A program made the translations under genes and the position numbers. DNA of 64,000 nt from Lachnospiraceae bacterium. Lineage in GTDB: Bacteria; Bacillota; Clostridia; Lachnospirales; Lachnospiraceae. Location: assembly GCA_022647575.1 (NCBI GenBank), contig JALCKY010000001.1, forward strand, positions 248,001 through 312,000. The letters are read 5' to 3'. Below are positions 17,647 through 26,543 of the stretch, in pieces; the first letter of the stretch is position 1, and every line of letters starts with the position of its first letter. The notes below the pieces were generated by a model. That model ran no database searches, had not been told where the DNA came from, and saw only the letters and a list, made by a program, of their open reading frames with translations.

Positions 17647-18678
17647 ATGGCCGGTTCAACATTCGGAAAAATCTTCAGCGTAACAACATTCGGGGAATCC
17701 CACGGGAAAGCCATCGGAGCAGTCGTGGACGGCTGTCCGGCCGGTCTTCCGCTTTCCGAGGCCGATATCCAGCCGCTGCTGGACCGCAGGAGGCCCGGAT
17801 CGGCAAAGCACACGACCGCCCGGAGGGAAGCCGACACGGCGGAAATCCTCTCCGGTGTTTTCGAAGGAAAGACGACCGGTACGCCGATTGCCATTCTCAT
17901 CCGCAATGAAGACCAGATCAGTTCCGACTACGGAAACCTTGCGGAACTTTTCCGTCCGGGGCATGCCGACTTTACCTATGATGCCAAATTCGGCTTCCGC
18001 GACTGGCGGGGCGGCGGACGCTCTTCCGGACGCGAAACGGCTGCCAGGGTTGCGGCAGGCGCCGTCGCCCTGAAGCTTCTTTCCCTGATCGGCATTTCCG
18101 TTTCCTCGTCGGTCCTGAAAATCGGCGGAGCCGATGCGGAACATTCCGAAGAGCTGCTCTCAAAGGCCGCCTCCGAAAAAGATTCTCTCGGAGGCATCAT
18201 CGAGTGCACGGCTTCGGGCGTTCCCGCAGGTCTCGGCCAGCCCGTGTTTGACAAGCTCGATGCGGATCTGGCAAAGGCCGTTCTTTCCATCGGGGCCGTC
18301 AAGGGGATTGAATTCGGCAGCGGCTTCCGGGCAGCTTCCGAAGCCGGCAGCACCAACAACGATGCCTTCTGCATCCGGGACGGAAAGACGGCGTTAAAAA
18401 CCAATCATGCCGGCGGAGTCCTCGGAGGGATCAGCGCCGGAAGCGACATCATTTTCCGCGCGGCTGTCAAGCCGACGCCTTCCATCGCACAGGAACAGGA
18501 AACCGTGACCCGGGACGGCCGCGTCACGAAGGTCGTCATCAAAGGCCGCCACGATACCTGCATCGTTCCGCGGGCTGCAGCGGTCATCGAGGCAATGACT
18601 GCCCTGGTCCTGGCGGATGATCTTCTGCAGAATATGACCTCCAGAACGGAGTACATCCTGGAGGTCTATCGCAGATAA
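17647..18678 (+). CDS. aroC: Chorismate synthase
   Basis: Turns 5-enolpyruvylshikimate-3-phosphate into chorismate, using reduced FMN. 343 residues. Motifs: TFGESHGKAIGAVVDGCPAG near the N-terminus, the FRPGHADFTYDAKFG flavin/substrate region, DWRGGGRSSGRETAARVAAG, and KTNHAGGVLGGISAG. It stands alone on the plus strand between divergent and convergent minus-strand genes; a chorismate mutase, its pathway successor, is at 55.5 kb. Confidence 0.97.
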   Translation: MAGSTFGKIFSVTTFGESHGKAIGAVVDGCPAGLPLSEADIQPLLDRRRPGSAKHTTARREADTAEILSGVFEGKTTGTPIAILIRNEDQISSDYGNLAELFRPGHADFTYDAKFGFRDWRGGGRSSGRETAARVAAGAVALKLLSLIGISVSSSVLKIGGADAEHSEELLSKAASEKDSLGGIIECTASGVPAGLGQPVFDKLDADLAKAVLSIGAVKGIEFGSGFRAASEAGSTNNDAFCIRDGKTALKTNHAGGVLGGISAGSDIIFRAAVKPTPSIAQEQETVTRDGRVTKVVIKGRHDTCIVPRAAAVIEAMTALVLADDLLQNMTSRTEYILEVYRR

Positions 18679-18710
18679 TTCTGCCGGTTATTTATTTGCT
18701 TCAGCAGCGG

Positions 18711-19862
18711 TCAGTCGATCGGGACAGGGGTTATGACCTTTTCCGTGAGGACCGCTTTCTTTTCGGCTTCATCTTCCGGAACAGCCTTGAAGACATCCGG
18801 CCCCTTCTGCACCTGATGGAAAATGATGCAGTTCGGCTTATCCAGTTCCTGCGGTCTTCCCTTCATGACCAGAACTTTCTTCGCGTAGTCGACGCGGAAA
18901 GTCGTAATGGTATTGGAGCCGTTGTTGACGACGGCAATGTGCTGCTGATCCGGGAAGAGCGCGATATCCTTCGGATAGTCTCCTGCCGTCGGCAATGAGA
19001 ACTGTCTTTCAAGATGTCCGGTCTTATGGTCCACCTTGAACATGGCAACGGAGTTGTCTCCGGCTGTCGAGCAGAAGACATAATTGCCGTCATAGGAAAC
19101 TCGCAGGGCTGCTGCCGCATCATGCGGATCCCTTTCATCGGAAAGAGTCGACTGTTCTTCCAGCAGTTCAAATACCGGATATTTATTTTCCACATGGTAG
19201 GAATAAACCCGCACGACGTTCGTGATTTCACACAGCACGTAGGCGTATTTCCCGTCGCGGCTGAAATGGATGCTCTTCGGTCCCGCCTCGCGTCCCATGC
19301 GGAGCGTGTCGATCTGCTGCAGCTTGCTCGTCCGGGAATTGATCGTGTAGAGCACGACCTGGTCGATGCCGGAATCAACGGCGCACAGGAACTGATTGTC
19401 CGGCGTCACGCGGACGCAGCAGACATGCGGACGGTAGCTTCTCTCATTGATGGCCCCCTGTCCCCTGTGGAACACACCGTCCATCAAAGTTCCGAGATGG
19501 CCGTCCTGATGCGTGTGGATCACGGTGACTTTTCCGTCATGGAAACCGGCCACATACAGATACCTGCCTTCCAGGTCCGTTGACAGATGGCAGCCGCGCA
19601 TGCCGTCGATGTCGATCTGGTTGATCGGCTTCAGATCCCCGTCCGGCAGGATTTCAAAAACTTCCACTCCTTCATCCGCGATGGAATAAAGGAACTTCTG
19701 ATTCCTCGAAACACAGACATAGGAAGAATTGTTGACCGGAACGACTTTCCTGAGATACATGAGTCCTTCCGGAACATCCGCATCATAAATGTGGATTCCC
19801 TTGGACGTGCCGTTCGTATACGTTCCTACATATGCTACGTAATGTTCTTTTTCTGCTGCCAT
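18711..19862 (-). CDS. Lactonase-like seven-bladed beta-propeller (YbhE/Pgl-type)
   Basis: 383 residues from MAAEKEHYVAYVGTYTNG, chosen over an ATG 21 bases upstream because GAGAGGT lies 6 bases before it. Repeated blades show the G(C/R)YLYV and PKDIALFPDQQHIAVVNNGSN patterns of the lactonase family that includes cycloisomerase 2 and bacterial 6-phosphogluconolactonase. Its substrate is not deducible here. The start lies directly behind the metallo-beta-lactamase gene stop, so the two are one unit. Confidence 0.8.
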   Translation of the reverse strand: MAAEKEHYVAYVGTYTNGTSKGIHIYDADVPEGLMYLRKVVPVNNSSYVCVSRNQKFLYSIADEGVEVFEILPDGDLKPINQIDIDGMRGCHLSTDLEGRYLYVAGFHDGKVTVIHTHQDGHLGTLMDGVFHRGQGAINERSYRPHVCCVRVTPDNQFLCAVDSGIDQVVLYTINSRTSKLQQIDTLRMGREAGPKSIHFSRDGKYAYVLCEITNVVRVYSYHVENKYPVFELLEEQSTLSDERDPHDAAAALRVSYDGNYVFCSTAGDNSVAMFKVDHKTGHLERQFSLPTAGDYPKDIALFPDQQHIAVVNNGSNTITTFRVDYAKKVLVMKGRPQELDKPNCIIFHQVQKGPDVFKAVPEDEAEKKAVLTEKVITPVPID

Positions 19863-19863
19863 T

Positions 19864-20985
19864 TCAGTACCTCTCTCCCGCATTCAGTATCACATATTTT
19901 TTATCTTTGATCTCCGGCCGCTGCCTGCAGTGGAACGGCAGTACGGCGCCGAAGGAATTCTTTTCCGCAAGCTTCTTCATTTCCGAAACATTCTGATGAA
20001 CGGACAGCCTCAGGAATTCCGCTTTCCCGGAATTCAGAAGCATTCTCGAAAAACCGGCCGGCTCCTGTTTCCCGGTGAGGATCACCCTGCCTCCGGTCTC
20101 TGCCGTCCGCAGTGCTGTTTCCCTGTTGCGCTCATCCGCAAGCTGCGAATCCGTAACCAGAAGAGCCCTTGCCCCCGAAACAGAGGCCATCGCCTCTTCC
20201 GGGAAAAAGACCGTTTCTTTCAGGACTTTCCTCATGCCCTTCCGAAGCCAGAACCTGTCCTCTTTCCGGTCGCTGACTTCATCCATCAGCAACGGATTCA
20301 GATAGACCGGGATTCCCCGTTCCGAAAGCATCCGGATGATGTCAAAGCCCCTCCCGTACATCGGCACCGGAAAGAGCATTGCCTTCCCGGAAGCCGCCGC
20401 TTCGTCGATTCCCCTGCCGAGGGCCAGAAGGTGATCGGCCGCACCGGTCTCTTCATTTCCATAGGCACAGTCGACAACGGCCGTCTCCGCTTTTCTTCTG
20501 CGGATCGCATCGCACCGGTAGGCAGATGATTTCTCAGTGTAGTCTCCCGTAAAGAGAATCCTCTTTCCCTGCAGGCTGAACTCCAGCCAAACGGAACCGA
20601 TGCAGTGTCCGCTCCGTCCCCAGATAAAAGAGAGCCCTTTTTCAAGGCGGATTTTCTTCAGCGGTTTCCCGAGCTTTTCAAGAGTCTTCGCGCCTTTGAT
20701 CTTACCCGGGATCACCTGAAGCGTATATTCGCTGGCGATGACCTTTCCGCGGAATCCGTTTTCATAAAGCCAGAGCAGGGCTCCTGCATGATCGGCATGG
20801 CAGTGCGTCAGAAAAAGATAATCCGCCGAAGCAATCTGCTTCCGGTCAAGACGCGGATACGGCTGTGCCGGATTCTCCTTCATGATGCCGCAGTCCACAA
20901 TCAGCGACGTATTCTTCTGTTTCACATAAAAGCAGTTGCGTCCGTGCTCCGAGCATCCGCCCGCGACGTACAGTTTCATTTCCAT
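19864..20985 (-). CDS. Metallo-beta-lactamase fold protein, RNase J / CPSF-like
   Basis: 373 residues; a second ATG two codons in is equally plausible. The zinc motif THCHADHAGAL (HxHxDH) is at about residues 60-70, GHCIGSVWLEF supplies another ligand, FTGDYTEKS matches the (T/S)GD motif of beta-CASP-type enzymes, and a late histidine is at LPFHCRQ. The order resembles mRNA-processing or exonuclease MBL proteins, but the substrate is unknown. It has its own promoter and precedes the lactonase-like gene. Confidence 0.75.
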   Translation of the reverse strand: MEMKLYVAGGCSEHGRNCFYVKQKNTSLIVDCGIMKENPAQPYPRLDRKQIASADYLFLTHCHADHAGALLWLYENGFRGKVIASEYTLQVIPGKIKGAKTLEKLGKPLKKIRLEKGLSFIWGRSGHCIGSVWLEFSLQGKRILFTGDYTEKSSAYRCDAIRRRKAETAVVDCAYGNEETGAADHLLALGRGIDEAAASGKAMLFPVPMYGRGFDIIRMLSERGIPVYLNPLLMDEVSDRKEDRFWLRKGMRKVLKETVFFPEEAMASVSGARALLVTDSQLADERNRETALRTAETGGRVILTGKQEPAGFSRMLLNSGKAEFLRLSVHQNVSEMKKLAEKNSFGAVLPFHCRQRPEIKDKKYVILNAGERY

Positions 20986-21005
20986 GCTCCGTTTCAGCAG
21001 AAATT

Positions 21006-21011
21006 ATTATA
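21006..21011 (-). promoter_or_regulatory. Extended -10 promoter element for the 19.9-21.0 kb MBL gene
   Basis: Minus-strand TGCTATAAT (TG one base before a perfect -10, at 21006-21011), with no clear -35 box, about 25 bases from the start codon. Confidence 0.5.
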
Positions 21012-21057
21012 GCACAATTCAGCAAATAAAAAATACCGGCGTCGGAAGTCTGACTGC

Positions 21058-22441
21058 CTACACCGCATAAAAACCGAAAAGGAAAGCCGACAGGAACGAG
21101 ACTGCCAGGATCATCCAGTTCATGACCGAGGACGTGACCCGTTCAAACGTGCTGTCCTGATCCGTTCCGTATCCGCACAGCCCGGCCCCCACCAGCGGAA
21201 AAATCAGAATGACCGGTATATAGCGGAAATTCATCGTGCATACGACCGGATAGCTGAAGCAGAAACGCAGGTAGCTGACCAGCACGCAGGCATAGGCCAC
21301 GCACAGGAAGATCTTGTGCTCAAACTGCATTCTTTTCCCGATCAGGGAACGGATCATCATCACGTGCATCAGGATGCACAGGATGATCGTCATGAAGAGC
21401 AGCGCGACCGTCAGCACATAGGTTCCCGTATAAGTCAGGTTGATTGCCTGCTCATCGACGATCGCCGACTTGAATGTCTGCGACCAGACATTGCATTCCA
21501 GGGAAGCGTCGGTCGTCAGGTGCAGGTGCAGAAGGCTCTGCATGCTCGGGAGGCCCAGCCGGTCCAGCAGGGTATATTTCCCGGCCAGCTGCTGCCACTC
21601 GTCGGAAATCGACTGCACATAGAAAAGAGGCGTCCCGAAGCGGATCAGGTTGCGGATCGGCCAGAACATGCCGAGCGGAATGCAGACGGAGAAGAACCAG
21701 ATGAACTGCGTGCGGAGCTCTTCTATTTTCGTGCGCTTGTCATAGAAAATGGCGCACAGGAAAAGTGCCGCGATCGCCGGAGCGATAATGACCGCATTCA
21801 GTTTCGTCATCATTCCCAGGCCCAGCCAGACCTGCCGTCGCAATGATCGTCTTCCGCTTCCGGGTCTGATACCATCCGAGCGCACAGTTCATGCAGAGCA
21901 TCATGCACATATAGCAGAGGGCGTCGTTGTTGAGCGTCGCTCCGATGTTGTAGAAAGCCGGGAAAAAAGTCAGGAAAAGAATCGAGGCAATGAATTTCCT
22001 GCCCTTGACGCCGAACTTCGAGACGATCCCGAATCCGGCAAAAAGTCCCACCATGACATAGATGGAATTGACGCACTGCAGGAAATGAAGCGTCGTTCCG
22101 ATTGCCCATCCGAATCCGTCGTGGAAAATCTGCAGGATCAGGGCGCAGATGACATAGAAAAACGGAGGATTGGAATAGCAGGAAAGCGTCGTCACGTCGA
22201 ACGTCGGCATGTGATGGAAGGTATAATAATACTGGATGACGCCGAGATGCCCCGCATTCGGCATTCCGTTGACCATTTCCTTCCATGCGCCCATGTCATG
22301 CGTGGAAATGTTGATGCCTGTCGTCACATCATAGACCAGCTTCAGGAAAAGGCCGATCATGATGACGAACCCGATCCAGAATTCATCGGGTATGCCCAGT
22401 ATTCTTCTGCTCTGCGTCTGCATTCCTGTCGGGTTTTTCAT
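21058..22441 (-). pseudogene. Frameshifted GT-C fold membrane glycosyltransferase
   Basis: Two overlapping minus-strand frames together encode one multi-membrane protein of about 460 residues. The N-terminal part (22441 to about 21831) has STHDMGAWKEMVNG with the acidic loop residue typical of GT39/GT83-type enzymes. The C-terminal part (about 21831 to 21058) continues with WLGLGMMTKLNAVIIAP. The join needs one extra G at about 21831-21832, in a GCAGGTC context that should read GCAGTC. It would transfer sugar from a polyprenyl-linked donor at the membrane. It could be a true disruption or a sequencing error. It is 38 bases downstream of hydE. Confidence 0.75.
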
Positions 22442-22479
22442 TTTTCTTCAGCCGTTCCTTCTGTCTGCCTGCATTTTCG

Positions 22480-23481
22480 CTATGCCTTATAGTCGCCGCG
22501 GTCCGTAACAATGCGGTATCCGACGGATGCCACACGCCTTTCCAGACAGCTGCGGCATTCCGCCGCTTCTTCCCCCGTACAGATCTTGTTGTCGTAGAGA
22601 AGATATTTATTCCGGACTCCGACCGGAGAAAGATTCGGCATGATGACGTTCGCTCCTGCGAGGATGCCCATCTCTCTTCCGAACGGGTCAATCGTCCCCA
22701 GCGCCGTCGTCGCCGGAATCAGCGCATGCGGAAACATGATCCGCAGAATGGCAATCAGGTCGAGCGTCTGAAAAAGCGTGCCGTCCTCCCTGTCCGCAAA
22801 CGGCGTGCCCGCCGCATGGATGAACGGTCCGATTCCGATCATTTCCGGCTTAAGGCTGCGGATGAAATCGAGGTCTTCCTGGATGCATTCCGCCGTCTGA
22901 TACGGAGATCCGACCATGAATCCGGTTCCCACCTGGTAGCCGATTTCCTTCAGGTTCCAGAGACACTGCTTGCGGTTCTGAAGGGACAGGGACTTCGGAT
23001 GGAGCTTCCGGTAATGCTCCTCATCGGCCGTCTCATGCCTGAGGAGATAGCGGTTGGCACCCGCCTCAAAAAGCAGGCGGTAGGATTCCTTCGATCTTTC
23101 TCCGAGCGACAGCGTAATCGCGCAGTCAGGGAAGCCCTCCCTGATTTCCGAAACCAGTCCGGTCAGGTAAGTATCCGTAAACTCAGGATCTTCCCCGCCC
23201 TGCAGGACAAATGTCCGGAAGCCGAGTTCATATCCCTTCCGGCAGCATTCGAGGATTTCCTCCTTTGTCAGACGGTAGCGGCTGACGCCCGTGCTGCTGT
23301 GGCGGATGCCGCAGTAAAAGCAGTCATTTCTGCAGTAGTTGCTGATTTCCAGAAGACCGCGTACATAGATGTCCGTCCCGTAGACCGATCTGGCCGCATG
23401 CGATGCCGTTTCATAAAGCAGGACACGGCCGGAATCTTTTCCGATCCGTTCCAGTAATTTTTCTTTCACCGTTGAATTCAT
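22480..23481 (-). CDS. hydE: [FeFe]-hydrogenase maturation radical SAM enzyme HydE
   Basis: Radical SAM protein that helps build the dithiolate-bridged H-cluster of [FeFe]-hydrogenase. 333 residues from MNSTVKEKLLERIGKDSG. The cluster motif CRNDCFYCGI (CxxxCxxC) follows LLEISNY, exactly as in HydE/BioB-like proteins. FVLQGGEDPEFTD and GIGPFIHAAGTPF are also typical of HydE. The longer open frame upstream would pass through the promoter and terminator and is rejected. hydF, hydG and the hydrogenase itself are not in the window. The promoter is so close that the mRNA may be leaderless. Confidence 0.9.
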   Translation of the reverse strand: MNSTVKEKLLERIGKDSGRVLLYETASHAARSVYGTDIYVRGLLEISNYCRNDCFYCGIRHSSTGVSRYRLTKEEILECCRKGYELGFRTFVLQGGEDPEFTDTYLTGLVSEIREGFPDCAITLSLGERSKESYRLLFEAGANRYLLRHETADEEHYRKLHPKSLSLQNRKQCLWNLKEIGYQVGTGFMVGSPYQTAECIQEDLDFIRSLKPEMIGIGPFIHAAGTPFADREDGTLFQTLDLIAILRIMFPHALIPATTALGTIDPFGREMGILAGANVIMPNLSPVGVRNKYLLYDNKICTGEEAAECRSCLERRVASVGYRIVTDRGDYKA

Positions 23482-23487
23482 GTGCCT

Positions 23488-23515
23488 ATTATAGCAGAAA
23501 TTTTTCCCGTGTAAA
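23488..23515 (-). promoter_or_regulatory. Promoter of hydE, nearly abutting the start codon
   Basis: Minus strand TTTACA (23510-23515), 16-base spacer, extended TGCTATAAT with the hexamer at 23488-23493. The start codon is only six bases beyond the -10 box, so transcription should begin at or next to the ATG. Confidence 0.65.
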
Positions 23516-23540
23516 ACAAATCGCGTCCCGGGGGACGCGA
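23511..23540 (-). terminator. Terminator of the selD-mocA unit
   Basis: An 8-bp GC-rich stem with a 4-base loop (TCGCGTCC...GGACGCGA, 23521-23540) is followed on the minus strand by TTTGTTTT. It ends the selenium/molybdenum maturation unit, and the T-run overlaps the hydE -35 box. Confidence 0.75.
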
Positions 23541-23623
23541 AGTGCGGTTCTTTCATGCGATTTTTCAGGGCGAAACCCATCCGGGACTTTTCATGCCCGC
23601 CCCGGATACAGATTTTCCGGGGA

Positions 23624-24226
23624 TCATCCCTGATCCGGTTTCAGGTCTTTCCGGAAATCAAAGTCCTGCAGTTCTTCCGGTAAGACATCTTCGAAAAGAC
23701 AGACCTCTTCCGGATGCTCCTTCAGGATTTTCTTTCCTCCGCGGTCTCCCTGAAGCTTCATCAGCTCCGGCACCAGATCCGAACGGAAGGCGCACGGATT
23801 CCCCGGTTCTTTTTCAGCCGCGACGCAGGCCATCGGCATCTGGCTGTATTCGGCAGCCGTCAGGAAATCCTCAATGGTTTCCTTTTTCAGTCCCGGCTGG
23901 TCCGCCACGAAAAAGACCAGATAATCTCCTTCCCGGATTTTATCTTCCGACTGCAGGAATTCAATGCCGGTCTGAAGCGAGGAAGAGATTCCGCGGGAAG
24001 GATCCGGGTTGACTGCCGTCGGAATCTGTTCTTCTCTCAGGCTTTCGGCGATTTCGCCTTCCTGTACAACGACCGTCAGGTCAAGATCGAAATGTCCGCT
24101 CTTCTCGATTTCAAGCAGACGTCCGAGAACGTTCCGGTACATTTCCTGTCCGCTGATAATTGCATGCAGCTTGTTTCCGCCGAATCGCTTTGAAAATCCG
24201 GCTGCCAGATAGATGCAGTGAAACAT
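23624..24226 (-). CDS. mocA: Molybdenum cofactor nucleotidyltransferase (MocA/YgfJ-like)
   Basis: 200-residue NTP-transferase that attaches CMP (or GMP) to molybdopterin for xanthine-oxidase-type enzymes. The nucleotide-binding motif LAAGFSKRFGGNKL is at residues 7-20, the metal-binding FFVADQPG at about 105-112, and EPGNPCAFRSDLVP is the expected substrate loop. It is last in the selD-yedF-yqeB-yqeC unit, so its client is probably XdhD. ygfJ of E. coli sits in the equivalent locus. Confidence 0.88.
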   Translation of the reverse strand: MFHCIYLAAGFSKRFGGNKLHAIISGQEMYRNVLGRLLEIEKSGHFDLDLTVVVQEGEIAESLREEQIPTAVNPDPSRGISSSLQTGIEFLQSEDKIREGDYLVFFVADQPGLKKETIEDFLTAAEYSQMPMACVAAEKEPGNPCAFRSDLVPELMKLQGDRGGKKILKEHPEEVCLFEDVLPEELQDFDFRKDLKPDQG

Positions 24227-24239
24227 GGGATTTCCTCCG

Positions 24240-24896
24240 TCATTCTTTCATGATTTTTTCGAACTGCCGCCCGTATTCCGCAAGGATCCCGTCCGTGTCC
24301 TGCCCTGCGGCCGTCCATACCGGAATTCCGGGACATTCCTTCAGGAGACGCCGGAGATAAGTCTTCCGGTATACCTCTGCCATCAGCTCCGGCGTCAGGA
24401 TATCCTCCGGCCTTCTGCCCAGTGCCGCACAGACTGCCTCCGGATTGTAGCAGGCTTCGGAAATGCTCCGTCCGACTGATTTCATACCGGCTATCAGAAC
24501 GATCTGCGTCGTTTCCGGCAGGATGACCGGCTCGGTTTCCTTCGGTGCCTTGAAGGATTTTCCTGCTGCCCCGTCCGCCTCGATCAGCGTGATGTCCGCG
24601 CTGCCGATGCAGGCAGAGAGCACCTCCTTTGGCAGCATCCGGATTTTGCGCAGTCCGTTTTTTTCAGTCGGCGTTCCGGCAAATGCATATCCTTCTTTCA
24701 GTGCTGCAAGAATTTCTTCCGTTCCGGTCTTCGTGCCTTCCTCTTCCAGCATGTGGGTCGACGTGGTGACCAGGACTTTATAGTCTTTCCGCCGGTAGGA
24801 TTCCGCAAGGAAATGAACGCAGGTCGTCTTGCCGCCTGCGCCGATGACCGAGATGACCGAACCTTTCGGCAGATTCTCTGTTTCCGCGGGAATCAT
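24240..24896 (-). CDS. yqeC: Selenium-dependent molybdenum hydroxylase accessory protein YqeC
   Basis: 218 residues. A P-loop-like ISVIGAGGKTTCVHFLAE is at about residues 15-32, VTTSTHML follows, and the TLIEADGAAGKSFKAP motif is near the middle; all are typical of YqeC. The protein is genetically linked with selenium-dependent molybdenum hydroxylases, but its exact chemistry is unproven. It lies between yqeB and mocA with short gaps, in one unit. Confidence 0.9.
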   Translation of the reverse strand: MIPAETENLPKGSVISVIGAGGKTTCVHFLAESYRRKDYKVLVTTSTHMLEEEGTKTGTEEILAALKEGYAFAGTPTEKNGLRKIRMLPKEVLSACIGSADITLIEADGAAGKSFKAPKETEPVILPETTQIVLIAGMKSVGRSISEACYNPEAVCAALGRRPEDILTPELMAEVYRKTYLRRLLKECPGIPVWTAAGQDTDGILAEYGRQFEKIMKE

Positions 24897-24925
24897 GTTC
24901 TTCCCTCCGTCCGGACAGCGGATGC

Positions 24926-24979
24926 TTTTTCAGGAAAGCATTCCGTGCTCATTTTTTCAGGAAAGCATTCCGTGCTCAT
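24926..24979. repeat. Perfect tandem duplication of 27 bp at the 3' end of yqeB
   Basis: Two exact 27-base copies (24926-24952 and 24953-24979) lie head to tail. The right copy holds the last codons and stop of yqeB; the left copy is a non-coding repeat of them. Perfect identity suggests a recent slippage event. It has no visible effect on either gene. Confidence 0.95.
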
Positions 24980-25787
24980 AGGCCGACACCAGCATCAGTA
25001 CGCTGCCGGCGATGCATCTTGCCTTGTCTGAAATCGTAAAGCAGTTTTTCTTTTCTTCCCTGCGCGGATCGATATCCGCCATCTTCATTCCTTCCGGGAC
25101 CCTGAACCCGTCCGGGAGGATTCCGCGGAGCACCCCCGTCAGAGAGGCAGGCACGTTCACGGAAGTTCCGTCTTCCGTTTCAACGCTCCCGATCGGCTCT
25201 CCCTGATTGACCAGGTCTCCGATCCGGTGAACCGGCCTGAAGATTCCCGAAGCCGGCGAATGGATGACCCGTTCCGCACCGTACCCGGCGATGATTCCGG
25301 GAATGCCGGTATTGGGAAGCGCCGTGCCTTCGTGAAAGACCCGTCCCAGATTGTGGCCGCGCATCGTCTCCACGACATAGTCGGTATCGATTCCGGCCGT
25401 AAAGCCAGGACCCACGCCGATCGTAAGTTCTGCCATCTCTCTCCGGGTTCCGAGATTTCTCTTGGCCAGTATGGCATCGATCAGGATCTCCGGCTGCAGC
25501 ACCGGAAGCGAATCTGCTTCCTCATCGACCAGCAGCACAGGCTGTTTCGGCGTGACTTCCTTCAGTGCCTGCTCCGCGCTGTCCAGGCGGATGCATTCAA
25601 TTCCTTCCACGGTCTTGCGGCCGAGGCGGACCGCTTCGCTGAAAGCAGCTTCCCTCCGGATAGCCGTCGGGTTTCCGCATTCCAGGATCACGACGGGATA
25701 CCCCGCCGTGCAGAGCTGCCAGATGATTCCGGTAGCCAGATCGCCGCCTCCGCGCACCACAATCGGTTTCATTTCCTTCATGCTCAT
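24957..25787 (-). CDS. yqeB: Selenium-dependent molybdenum hydroxylase system protein YqeB
   Basis: 276 residues. The N-terminus VVRGGGDLATGIIWQLCTAG is a Rossmann-like motif that marks the EF2563/YqeB family, and DTDYVVETMRGHNLGRV follows. The C-terminal half (IHSPASGIFRPVHRIGDLVNQGEPIG) resembles a biotinyl/lipoyl-like sandwich. Proteins of this family occur with labile-selenium molybdenum hydroxylases. Three ATGs lie within the first six codons; the second or third has the better-spaced ribosome site (GGGGAAATGAG). Ten bases separate it from yedF. Confidence 0.9.
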   Translation of the reverse strand: MSMKEMKPIVVRGGGDLATGIIWQLCTAGYPVVILECGNPTAIRREAAFSEAVRLGRKTVEGIECIRLDSAEQALKEVTPKQPVLLVDEEADSLPVLQPEILIDAILAKRNLGTRREMAELTIGVGPGFTAGIDTDYVVETMRGHNLGRVFHEGTALPNTGIPGIIAGYGAERVIHSPASGIFRPVHRIGDLVNQGEPIGSVETEDGTSVNVPASLTGVLRGILPDGFRVPEGMKMADIDPRREEKKNCFTISDKARCIAGSVLMLVSAYEHGMLS

Positions 25788-25796
25788 TTCCCCGTC

Positions 25797-26408
25797 TTAC
25801 GGCTTGATGATTTTGGAAGCCCTGGTCATCGTTTCCGTGATCGTATACATATTCGTGACCGTGCCGACTTTCAGTTTCTCAGAAAGTCCGTAATGCTGGA
25901 GGCAGGTGCCGCAGGTCATGATCGTGACGCCGGCTTCTTCCAGATTTTTCAGGTCTTCCAGGCTGTCCGAACCTTCGGTCGTGATAAATGCGCCGCGGTT
26001 GTAGAAAAGCATCGTCTTCGGCAGCGTGTCCTGGGAAGCCAGGGCATAAATGAATCCCTTGAGCAGGGTCTTCCCCAGATCCGCATCGCCCGTTCCCATC
26101 AGGTCCGAGCTGATGACGACGACTTCATTTCCCCCTTCATTGGAAATGCTGCAGATTTCCTCTGCTCCGTCCGCATCTTCCGCGCCCGCATTTTCAAATG
26201 TCAGATCGACTTCGTAGCTGTTCTCTCCGACCTTGCGGTCCGCCGACTGATAGCCTTTCTGCTGTGCCATTTTCTTCAGGTTCTCCACAGCCGTCTCGTT
26301 GTCGACAGCCACCGTGACGGAACCTGTTTTCATTTCCGCAATTTTCTTCTTTGCCATGACAATCGGAATCGGGCACTGCTTGCCCATGGCATCAATCCGT
26401 TCGCTCAT
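25797..26408 (-). CDS. yedF: Selenium metabolism protein YedF (TusA-like plus DsrE-like)
   Basis: 203 residues. Residues 1-75 form a TusA/SirA domain with the redox motif CPIP at 12-15 (MGKQCPIPIVMAKKKI). Residues about 95-200 form a DsrE-like domain with LYNRGAFITTEGS and CGTCLQHYG. This two-domain form is the selenium-associated YedF, thought to deliver sulfur or selenium. It lies between selD and yqeB, supporting a role in supplying selenium to the hydroxylase. A clear GGAGG site precedes the ATG. Confidence 0.92.
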   Translation of the reverse strand: MSERIDAMGKQCPIPIVMAKKKIAEMKTGSVTVAVDNETAVENLKKMAQQKGYQSADRKVGENSYEVDLTFENAGAEDADGAEEICSISNEGGNEVVVISSDLMGTGDADLGKTLLKGFIYALASQDTLPKTMLFYNRGAFITTEGSDSLEDLKNLEEAGVTIMTCGTCLQHYGLSEKLKVGTVTNMYTITETMTRASKIIKP

Positions 26409-26543
26409 TTTTCAATCCTCCGTTTATGATATGATTTTTATCTGAATATATACTGTATCTTTTGCGGCCGGGCTGTATGCCGGGCTGTATCTTTTTCCTG
26501 CCGGGACTGCCGGCTGCAGCTTTTATGCTGTCTTTATCTTTTC
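26409..26543. other. selD-yedF spacer with short direct repeats
   Basis: 135 bases without a gene. It holds two adjacent copies of GCCGGGCTGTAT (about 26467-26491) and related CTGTATCTTTT segments. No terminator or riboswitch is apparent. Confidence 0.5.
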
